Positions 38,523 to 44,973 of a stretch of 44,973 bases of DNA are shown here, in pieces. Source of the DNA: an uncultured Clostridia bacterium (GTDB lineage Bacteria; Bacillota; Clostridia; Christensenellales; Borkfalkiaceae); contig CANQKF010000013.1 in NCBI GenBank assembly GCA_947624445.1, forward strand, positions 1 through 44,973. The letters are read 5' to 3'. A model generated the notes under the pieces. The model was not told the origin of the DNA, searched no databases, and saw only the letters and a program-made list of their open reading frames with translations. Both the position numbers and the translations under genes were made by a program. Numbering within the stretch: position 1 is the stretch's first letter; the number at the start of each line of letters is the position of its first letter.

Positions 38523-40703
38523 ATGCAGACCATTGTACAGACGCTCGCCGCCGAGCTCGGGCAGCGCGAGGACTATGTCCAAAACGTCATCACCCTGCTC
38601 GATGAGGGCAACACGGTGCCCTTCATCGCGCGGTACCGCAAGGAAATGCACGGCTCGATGGACGACCAGACCATCCGCACCCTCGCCGACCGCCTCGCCT
38701 ACCTGCGCAACCTCGAGGCGCGCAAGAACGAGGTCATCGCCGCCGTCGAGGGACAGGGCAAGCTCACCGAAGAATTGAAGCAGGCCTTCCTCGCCGCCGC
38801 GACGCTCGCCGAGGTGGAGGATCTCTACCGCCCCTACAAGCAAAAGCGCAGGACGCGCGCCACCGTCGCAAAGGAGAAGGGGCTCGAACCGCTCGCGACC
38901 CTGCTCTATGCGCAGGCGCCCGATTGCCCCGAGCCTTCGGAGGCGGCGAAAGATTACGTCGACCCCGAGAAGGGCGTCGAGAGCGCGGAGGCCGCTCTTG
39001 CGGGCGCGAGCGACATCATCGCCGAGTGGATCTCGGACGACGCCGCCATCCGCAAGCACCTGAAGGCGCTCTTCGTGCAGTGTGCCGACATCGTCACCGC
39101 CGCCGCGAAGAAGGATCAGGGGGATACCGTATATCGGAATTACTACAATTTCACCTCGCCCGTCGGGAAGGTGCAGGGGCACCAGGTGCTCGCCTTCAAC
39201 CGCGGAGAGCGCGAGGAAGTCCTCAAAGTGAGCGTCGAGATGAACCGCGACGCGGCGATGAACGTCGTCTGCCGCTACGCCGTCAAGAAGCCCCGTTGCA
39301 GATCCACGGGGTTCGTGGAGGCCGCCGCGGGGGACGCCTACGACCGCCTCATCTTCCCCTCCGTCGAGCGGGAGATCCGCGCGCTGCTCACCGACGCCGC
39401 TTCGGAGGGCGCGATCGGGCAGTTCGCCCTCAACTTAAAGCCCCTCCTCATGCAGCCGCCCGTGAAGGGATTCGTGACGATGGGGCTGGACCCCGGCTAC
39501 CGCATGGGCTGCAAGGTCGCCGTCGTCGACGGCACGGGCAAGGTCCTCGATACGGCGGTCGTCTACCCGACGTACGGCGAGCGCCAGAAGCAGGAGTGCA
39601 TCGCCAAGCTCTCCGCGCTCATCAAAAAGCACAAGGTGCGGCACATCGCGATCGGAAACGGCACCGCGAGCCGCGAGACCGAGCAGATGACGGTGGAGCT
39701 CATCGCCTCGCTCGGGAAGGAGAGCGGCGTCTCCTACATGATCGTGAATGAGGCGGGGGCGTCGGTCTATTCCGCGTCGCCGCTCGCCGCGAAGGAGTTC
39801 CCCGATTACGACGTCAACCTCCGCTCGGCGGTCTCCATCGCGCGCAGGTTGCAGGACCCGCTCGCCGAGCTCGTCAAGATCGACCCCAAGTCCATCGGCG
39901 TGGGGCAGTACCAGCACGATATGCCCGAAAAGCGCCTCTCGAGCGCCCTCGACGGCGTCGTCGAGGACTGCGTGAATGCGGTCGGCGTCGACGTCAACAC
40001 CGCCTCCGCGCCCCTGCTCGCGCGCGTTGCGGGGCTGAACGCGGGCGTCGCGAGCAACATCGTGAAGTACCGCGAGGAAAACGGCTCGTTCACGACGCGG
40101 CGGCAAATTTTGAAGGTGCCCAAGCTCGGCGAGAAGGCGTTCGAGCAGTGCGCGGGCTTCTTGCGGGTGCCCGAGAGCGCGAACGTGCTCGATAACACCG
40201 CCGTCCACCCCGAGAGCTACGGGGCGGCGGAGAAGCTCCTCGCCCTGCTCGGCTACACCGCGCAAGACGTGCGGGAGGGCAAACTCGTGCGGCTCCGCGA
40301 GCGCATGAAGGAGTACGGGGAGAAGAAGCTCGCCGAAGCGTGCGGCGTGGGACTTCCGACGCTGAACGACGTCGCCGCCGAGCTCATGAAGCCGGGGCGC
40401 GACCCCCGCGACGAACTTCCCGCCCCCGTCCTCCGCACCGACGTGCTCGCGATCAAGGATCTGAAGCCGGGCATGGAGCTCAAAGGCACGGTGCGCAACG
40501 TCATCGACTTCGGCGCGTTCGTGGATATCGGCGTGCATCAGGACGGGCTCGTGCACATCTCGCAGATCGCCGACCGCTTCATCCGCCACCCCTCGGAGGT
40601 CGTCGCGGTGGGGGACGTCGTTACGGTGTGGGTGCTCGACGTCGACGAGAAGAAGAACCGCATCTCGCTGACGATGCGCAAGGATAAAGTCAAAAAGGAA
40701 TAA
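38523..40703 (+). CDS. tex: Tex-family RNA-binding protein (YhgF-like)
   Basis: The 726-residue protein has all Tex parts: an N-terminal helical domain with TVPFIARYRKEMHGSMDD and EVEDLYRPYKQKRRTRATVA, a YqgF-like RNase fold (about 320-440, VTMGLDPGYRMGCKVAVVDG), helix-hairpin-helix repeats (about 490-560, VNTASAPLLARVAGLNAG), and a C-terminal S1 domain (about 645-720, GTVRNVIDFGAFVDIGVHQD). Tex binds nucleic acid and affects transcription and stress survival. It is complete, is a single-gene transcript and ends at a clear terminator. Confidence 0.96.
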   Translation: MQTIVQTLAAELGQREDYVQNVITLLDEGNTVPFIARYRKEMHGSMDDQTIRTLADRLAYLRNLEARKNEVIAAVEGQGKLTEELKQAFLAAATLAEVEDLYRPYKQKRRTRATVAKEKGLEPLATLLYAQAPDCPEPSEAAKDYVDPEKGVESAEAALAGASDIIAEWISDDAAIRKHLKALFVQCADIVTAAAKKDQGDTVYRNYYNFTSPVGKVQGHQVLAFNRGEREEVLKVSVEMNRDAAMNVVCRYAVKKPRCRSTGFVEAAAGDAYDRLIFPSVEREIRALLTDAASEGAIGQFALNLKPLLMQPPVKGFVTMGLDPGYRMGCKVAVVDGTGKVLDTAVVYPTYGERQKQECIAKLSALIKKHKVRHIAIGNGTASRETEQMTVELIASLGKESGVSYMIVNEAGASVYSASPLAAKEFPDYDVNLRSAVSIARRLQDPLAELVKIDPKSIGVGQYQHDMPEKRLSSALDGVVEDCVNAVGVDVNTASAPLLARVAGLNAGVASNIVKYREENGSFTTRRQILKVPKLGEKAFEQCAGFLRVPESANVLDNTAVHPESYGAAEKLLALLGYTAQDVREGKLVRLRERMKEYGEKKLAEACGVGLPTLNDVAAELMKPGRDPRDELPAPVLRTDVLAIKDLKPGMELKGTVRNVIDFGAFVDIGVHQDGLVHISQIADRFIRHPSEVVAVGDVVTVWVLDVDEKKNRISLTMRKDKVKKE

Positions 40704-40721
40704 AAAAGGCAGAAAAGCAAA

Positions 40722-40747
40722 AAGCCACCCCCCGTGGGTGGTTTTTT
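40722..40747 (+). terminator. Intrinsic terminator after tex
   Basis: AAGCCACCC and GGGTGGTTTT form the stem around CCCGT, with a T-run at 40742-40747. Confidence 0.8.
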
Positions 40748-40891
40748 CGCTTTTTCGGGCTGCATTGCGGCAGAGCCCGCCCGCATCGGGAAAGCGGGGG
40801 GACGTATGCCGTTTTTCGCCGATTCCGGCGCCGTATCGGCCGAACGGCAGAAGTTTTTTGTGAAAAATGTCACATCAAAGGATTACAGAAG

Positions 40892-40920
40892 TTGACAACC
40901 GTTCGTAGATAAAGTATACT
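40892..40920 (+). promoter_or_regulatory. Promoter of the SDR-EFR1 operon
   Basis: TTGACA (40892-40897) and TATACT (40915-40920) are 17 bases apart; GAGAGG precedes the ATG at 40964. Confidence 0.75.
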
Positions 40921-40963
40921 TATTCCATACAGGCGGTGCAAGCCGCACGATGAGAGGTTACCG

Positions 40964-42502
40964 ATGAAGATCGCAATGACGGGGACAAGCGGCAATATGG
41001 GGCGTGAGGCGTTGAAACAGACCCTCGAACTTCCGCAGGCGGAGTTCGTCCGCATTCTGCTCACCCGAAAGAAACGGAACGACAAACTTGCGAAGCGGCT
41101 GAAAAAGCAATACGGCGCCCGCGTGCAGATCGTCCGCGGCACCGTTGCCGACCGCGAAACCTGCAAAAAACTCGTGGAGGGCGTGGATTACGTCGTCCAC
41201 ATGGCTGCCGTCATCCCGCCCCGATCGGACGCCGATCCCGCCGCGAGCGAGCAGTGCAACAAGCTGGGCGCGATGGCGATCGTCGACGCCGTGAAGGCGT
41301 GCGATCCCCAGCCATCCTACATCCATGTCTCCACGGTCGCCCTCTACGGCAACCGCAACGAGAAGCACCCCTTCGGCAGGGTGGGCGATCCCCTGCTCGT
41401 CAGCGCGTTCGACGTCTATGCCATGCACAAGCTCTACGGCGAGCGGTATTGCCTCGACGCCGAGCTCGACCGCTTTGTCGTGCTCCGTCAGACGGCGATG
41501 CTCTACCCCGAGATGATGAAGCAGAACATCTCCGACGGGCTCATGTTCCACACCGCCCTCAACGCGCCCCTCGAGTGGTCGACCTCGCGGGACAGCGGCT
41601 ATCTCATCAAGCGCATCCTCGAGCGGGACGACGCGGGCGAGATCGGGGAGTTTTGGGGAAATATCTACAACATCGGCGCGGGATTCCGCGGCATGGAGAC
41701 GGGCTACGAAACCTTCAACGACGGATTCGCGACCATCGGCGGCTCGGCGGAGAAGTTCTTCAAGCCGAATTGGCTCGCCTCCCGCAACTTCCACGGGCTG
41801 TGGTTCTACGACGGCGACGAGCTCGAGAAGTACTTTTCCTTCCAGCGCGACGGCGTGCACGAATATTGGAAGGAGATCGGAAAGCAGCACAAGGTCTACG
41901 CGCTCGGCAAGTGCGTGCCCAAGGGGCTCATCCATTTCTTCCTCTTCCGCAGGCTCTTAAAGCATCCCAATTCCCCCATGACGTGGGTGAAAAACGGCGA
42001 CGAAGCCCGTGCGCAGGCGACCTTCGGCTCCCTCGAAGCGGCGAAGGCGCTCTCCCCCGATTGGAAGGACTATAAACTCATGGCGAAGGGCGATTTCGGC
42101 GACTACGACGCCCTGCGCGACAAGAAAAACGCCGCGCTGCTCTCCCACGGCTACGATGAATCCAAGCCCATGTCGGCGTGGACGATGGAGGATCTGCGCT
42201 CCGCCGCCGCCTTCCGCGGAGGGGAGGTCGTCTCGGAGAAGATGGGGGGCATATATCAAAAAATCACGTGGAAATGCCACGCGGGGCATGAATTCGCGGC
42301 GAGCCCGTTCACGGTGTTGCGCGGCGGACACTGGTGCCCTGCTTGCTGCCAGCCCGTGCCGTGGCGTTTCGGCGCGCTCGCAAAGGACGTCCCCTTCTTC
42401 GCGCAGGTGTGGTACGATTCCCACGACCAAGGCGACGATGCCGTCTACAGCTACGACGAGACGGGCAAAGCCGTCGTCCTGCCTGCGGAGGCAGAGGCAT
42501 GA
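40964..42502 (+). CDS. NAD(P)-dependent epimerase-like SDR with C-terminal zinc-finger domain
   Basis: The first 300 or so residues are an extended short-chain dehydrogenase: GTSGNMG nucleotide loop (residues 7-13), VDYVVHMAAVIPP, IHVSTVALYG, and YAMHK, the catalytic Tyr and Lys. The rest is longer than the family usually has. The end carries WKCHAGHEFAASPFTVLRGG followed by HWCPAC, a treble-clef-like zinc pattern of the type found in DUF4379-like domains. The substrate is unknown. AGAGG precedes the ATG, and the EFR1 gene overlaps the stop by ATGA, which suggests a shared redox task. Confidence 0.85.
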   Translation: MKIAMTGTSGNMGREALKQTLELPQAEFVRILLTRKKRNDKLAKRLKKQYGARVQIVRGTVADRETCKKLVEGVDYVVHMAAVIPPRSDADPAASEQCNKLGAMAIVDAVKACDPQPSYIHVSTVALYGNRNEKHPFGRVGDPLLVSAFDVYAMHKLYGERYCLDAELDRFVVLRQTAMLYPEMMKQNISDGLMFHTALNAPLEWSTSRDSGYLIKRILERDDAGEIGEFWGNIYNIGAGFRGMETGYETFNDGFATIGGSAEKFFKPNWLASRNFHGLWFYDGDELEKYFSFQRDGVHEYWKEIGKQHKVYALGKCVPKGLIHFFLFRRLLKHPNSPMTWVKNGDEARAQATFGSLEAAKALSPDWKDYKLMAKGDFGDYDALRDKKNAALLSHGYDESKPMSAWTMEDLRSAAAFRGGEVVSEKMGGIYQKITWKCHAGHEFAASPFTVLRGGHWCPACCQPVPWRFGALAKDVPFFAQVWYDSHDQGDDAVYSYDETGKAVVLPAEAEA

Positions 42503-43332
42503 GGCTGCTCTTTTGCGTCTTTTCGGGGACGGGCAACACTCGCCGCGTGGGGGAGCTCCTCGCCGCCGAACTCCGTGCGCTCGGGCACGAGACGGAGTTC
42601 TTCAAGGTGAAACGCGGGGCGCCCATGCCCGCGACGGAGGGATTCGACGCGCTCATCGCGGGCTATCCCGTGCACGCCTTCAACGCGCCCACGCCCTTCC
42701 TCGGATTTCTGAAACGCCTTCCCGCGGCGGAGGGCATGCCCGTCTATCTTCTCCGCTCCTCGGGGGAACCGTTGCGGCTCAACGACGCCTCGGGCATCAC
42801 GCCCAAGCGCATCCTCAAAAAGCGCGGCTACCGCGTGCGGGGGGAATTCTCCTACGTCATGCCCTACAACATCATCTTCCGCCACACCGATAAGATGGCG
42901 GCGCGGATGTGGCAGACGGCGGAGGCGCGGGCGAAGCGGGACGCCGCGCTGATCGACGCGGGCGGCGGAGCGACGCGGCGCGTGGGTCCCTTTCGCCGTG
43001 CGGCGGCGTTTGTGCTCCGCATCGAACACACGGCGATGCCCCTCGTAGGGCGGCACTTCCGCGTACGGGAGGGGTGCGTCGGCTGCGGCAAGTGCGCCGA
43101 AGTCTGTCCGCAGGGCAACATTGCGATGAAGGAGGGGCGGCCCGTGTTCGGGAAGTCCTGCGTGGGTTGCATGGCGTGCGCCTTCGGCTGCCCCAAAGAC
43201 GCGGTGAGCGTCGCCCTGTTCAATTCATGGCGCGTGAACGGCGCCTACCGCTTCGATGGGGAAGCCGCGGCAGACGAGGAAATTTGCAGATACTGCCGCC
43301 GCTCCTACCTGCGGTATTTCCACGAAATCTGA
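42499..43332 (+). CDS. EFR1-type flavodoxin/ferredoxin fusion protein
   Basis: The 277-residue protein joins an N-terminal flavodoxin-like domain (CVFSGTGNTRRVGELL as the FMN-phosphate loop, IAGYPVHAFNAP) to two [4Fe-4S] clusters at the C-terminus: GCVGCGKCAEVCPQGNIAM and SCVGCMACAFGCPKDAVSV. An additional CRYCRR lies near the end. EFR1 proteins are electron carriers of anaerobes whose partners are unclear. It overlaps the SDR gene by four bases. Confidence 0.93.
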   Translation: MRLLFCVFSGTGNTRRVGELLAAELRALGHETEFFKVKRGAPMPATEGFDALIAGYPVHAFNAPTPFLGFLKRLPAAEGMPVYLLRSSGEPLRLNDASGITPKRILKKRGYRVRGEFSYVMPYNIIFRHTDKMAARMWQTAEARAKRDAALIDAGGGATRRVGPFRRAAAFVLRIEHTAMPLVGRHFRVREGCVGCGKCAEVCPQGNIAMKEGRPVFGKSCVGCMACAFGCPKDAVSVALFNSWRVNGAYRFDGEAAADEEICRYCRRSYLRYFHEI

Positions 43333-43425
43333 CGGGCGAAAGCGCGATGATCGCATAACGCCCCCCCGCTTTTTTTGCGTCGCCGCTTGGGGCCGCGGCG
43401 CAAAAGATGCACCCAAACAAACAAC

Positions 43426-43464
43426 GGGCCGCCGCATGATCGTATGCGGCGGCCCATTTCTTTT
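43426..43464 (+). terminator. Intrinsic terminator of the SDR-EFR1 operon
   Basis: GGGCCGCCGCAT (43426-43437) and ATGCGGCGGCCC (43444-43455) form a perfect 12-bp stem, followed by ATTTCTTTT. Confidence 0.8.
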
Positions 43465-43474
43465 CAATCGGTTT

Positions 43475-43765
43475 TCAAAGCATAAAGATCTCATCGTAGG
43501 TCGCGCCGAGGATCTTTTTGAGTAGCACGATCTCATCGGGATAGAGGTGCCTCTGCCCGACTTCGATCTTCGCAATGGCGCTCCGCGTGATGTCGCAGCC
43601 GTTGATCTGCATTTTGACTGCGAGAAGTTCCTGCGTCATGCCCGCCCGCTCCCGCAGATGACATATATTTCCGCCGATTTTTTTCTCTGTGTCCCAATCG
43701 TGGGGGTGTTCCGCTATATTTTGATAAAACGAGGCGTGAAATTTTTGTGGACGCTTCGGATACAC
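43475..43765 (-). CDS. XRE-family regulator, N-terminus apparently replaced
   Basis: The recognisable part is an XRE helix-turn-helix: IGGNICHLRERAGMTQELLA, then CDITRSAIAKIEVGQRHLYP and KILGATYDEIFML. It would normally start just before DTEKK. Here no start codon occurs there. The only start in frame (GTG at 43765) adds about 24 residues whose DNA is the antisense of the coupling-protein gene on the other strand. The true start was therefore probably lost at a junction near 43695. No ribosome binding site is visible. It may be a broken gene. Confidence 0.65.
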   Translation of the reverse strand: MYPKRPQKFHASFYQNIAEHPHDWDTEKKIGGNICHLRERAGMTQELLAVKMQINGCDITRSAIAKIEVGQRHLYPDEIVLLKKILGATYDEIFML

Positions 43766-44973
43766 ATACTCTGGTATACGGTTCTACCGGTTCTTTGAAA
43801 ACGCGCGCAGTCGTCATGCCGACGATCAATATTCTGTGCTACGCGGGCGAGTCCATGATTATCAACGACAGCAAGGGAGAACTCGCCGAACGCCATGCAT
43901 CGATTTTGAAAAAGAACGGCTATAAGGTCATCGTGATCAATTTGCGCGAACCGGCGTATGGCAATGCATGGAATCCGCTTGCAATTCCGTATCGCTATTA
44001 TCAACAGGGAGATTACGATAAAGCAGCAGAATTTGCGAATGACATTGCCGTCAATCTGATGACAAATGAAGTGGCGACGAACGATCCGTTTTGGGACTAT
44101 TCCGCCTCCGATATGTTTTATGGTTTGGTCATGCTGCTCTTCCGCTATTGCAAGGAGAAGGAAATTCCCGAGGCGGCGGTCAATATTGCCAATCTTTTAT
44201 CTTTAAAAAGAGCATTATTTATCAATGACGACAACGTAAATGACCGTCTGTGGGAATATGCCTCGGAAGATGAATTGATCGCTGCGAGCCTGAGCGGGAC
44301 AGTTGCCGCCACAGGCAAAACCCGCGGAAGCATTGTGAGCGTTTTCGACCAAAAGATGCGCATTTTTGCGATCCAACCCACATTGCTGGATCTGCTTTCG
44401 CACAGTGACTTCGAGCTCGATAATATCGACAAAGAAAAAACGGCAATTTTCCTGATTACCCCCGATGAAAAGACGAGCTATCATAAAGTCGTCTCCCTCT
44501 TCGTCAAGCAGAGCTATGAGTATATCATAGATATGGCGATGCGGAGCGGCGGAAAAGTGCAGAACCGGATCAACTATATTTTAGACGAGTTCAGCAGTTT
44601 GCCGAGGATTGCCGATATGCCCGCGATGATTTCGGCGGCACGGTCGCGCGACATCCGCTTTTTGCTGATTGCGCAGTCAAAGCATCAAATGTTGCAAAAA
44701 TATCAAGAAGATGCGCAGACGATTGCCGCAAATTGTGCCAACTGGATTTTTTTGATGAGCAGAGAGCTGGAATTGCTCAAAGAAATCTCGGAGCTATGTG
44801 GAGAATACGGCACGGCTGAAAAAGGGCTTACTTTTACAAAAAAGGAGATCAAAAGTATGCCCGAAAAGTATCGGAAAGTTTTTGCTTGCGGGGACATGAT
44901 CGTCCCTTACCGTCTGCGCACGGACGACGTATATGAAGCTCGTCTGCGCAGAAAAGACATTCACATCGAAGTA
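43747..44973 (+). CDS. Conjugative coupling protein (VirD4/TraG-like), truncated at both ends
   Basis: This frame stays open to the last base. It encodes a type IV secretion coupling ATPase that brings conjugal DNA to the channel: P-loop VYGSTGSLKTRAVVMPTINI (with Leu where glycine is usual), AGESMIINDSKGELAE, Walker B INYILDEFSSLPRI, and ARSRDIRFLLIAQSKHQM. Homologous-looking sequence begins earlier, near 43702 (GGVPLYFDKTRREIFVD), but has no start codon, and the N-terminal membrane region is absent. GTG at 43747 is the first usable start. Base composition is AT-richer than the rest. Confidence 0.85.
   Translation, partial: MDASDTHTLVYGSTGSLKTRAVVMPTINILCYAGESMIINDSKGELAERHASILKKNGYKVIVINLREPAYGNAWNPLAIPYRYYQQGDYDKAAEFANDIAVNLMTNEVATNDPFWDYSASDMFYGLVMLLFRYCKEKEIPEAAVNIANLLSLKRALFINDDNVNDRLWEYASEDELIAASLSGTVAATGKTRGSIVSVFDQKMRIFAIQPTLLDLLSHSDFELDNIDKEKTAIFLITPDEKTSYHKVVSLFVKQSYEYIIDMAMRSGGKVQNRINYILDEFSSLPRIADMPAMISAARSRDIRFLLIAQSKHQMLQKYQEDAQTIAANCANWIFLMSRELELLKEISELCGEYGTAEKGLTFTKKEIKSMPEKYRKVFACGDMIVPYRLRTDDVYEARLRRKDIHIEV

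Noticed and set aside
43333-43425. Terminator or gene in the C-rich/T-rich spacer after EFR1
   Set aside because: CCCCCCC followed by TTTTTTT has no convincing stem; the real terminator is at 43426-43464.

Overview
This window looks like chromosome from a GC-rich, low-abundance-type member of the Clostridia (Bacillota), probably a gut anaerobe. The pointers are a spoIIR sporulation gene, a T-box controlling pheST, an L10 leader, two yybP-ykoY-type manganese riboswitches, a rubrerythrin, an EFR1-type flavodoxin/ferredoxin protein and a bile-salt-hydrolase-like enzyme. Most genes are GC-rich. Three stretches are visibly AT-richer and look acquired: about 14640-15260, 16200-16740 and from about 43695 to the right edge.

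Layout. 1-1600: end of rplA, then rplJ-rplL with an L10 leader; rpoB does not follow. 1670-3060: a small XRE regulator divergent from two PH-domain membrane proteins, with a perfect palindrome inside the promoter spacer. 3120-4820: a cyclophilin-type lipoprotein and a YjdF-like membrane protein. 4850-8670: T-box, pheS, pheT. 8670-13940: a dispersed repeat, two more XRE regulators each divergent from a small surface or membrane protein (DUF4190-like, BspA-type leucine-rich repeat), an Lgt-like gene, and a leftward alcohol dehydrogenase/iron-sulfur flavoprotein operon. 13980-17100: spoIIR, AT-rich gene fragments, a thioesterase, a P-loop kinase, and a tRNA-Ser(GCU) followed by a tRNA-like element that has its own terminator. 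17230-25420: pyrophosphatase, GDSL esterase, an HTH-membrane regulator, an Ig-like/VanZ fusion, trmL, a lipoprotein and cardiolipin synthase. 25420-33450: a metal and ion export block: Mn riboswitch, mntP, CDF exporter, second Mn riboswitch, CaCA exchanger, heterodimeric ABC exporter, ClC channel. 33500-38380: propeller-like membrane protein, rubrerythrin with two micro-proteins, HtrA-like lipoprotein protease, choloylglycine hydrolase and a zinc-ribbon protein. 38460-43460: tex, an SDR with a zinc-finger tail, and an EFR1 protein. 43475-44973: an XRE regulator and a conjugative coupling protein, both apparently cut at a common junction near 43695.

The most coherent system is the manganese-responsive export block. 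Two riboswitches of one class drive adjacent exporters; the first ends in an intrinsic terminator, whereas the second appears to act on the ribosome binding site. The most unusual observations are the tRNA-like element at 16848-16967, which keeps the acceptor ends of the neighbouring tRNA-Ser around an unrelated folded core; its partial relative at 8803-8845; and at least four genes whose predicted -10 box lies exactly six bases before the start codon with no ribosome binding site, suggesting leaderless mRNAs.

All calls come from reading the sequence. Family names rest on recognised motifs; no database search was run.
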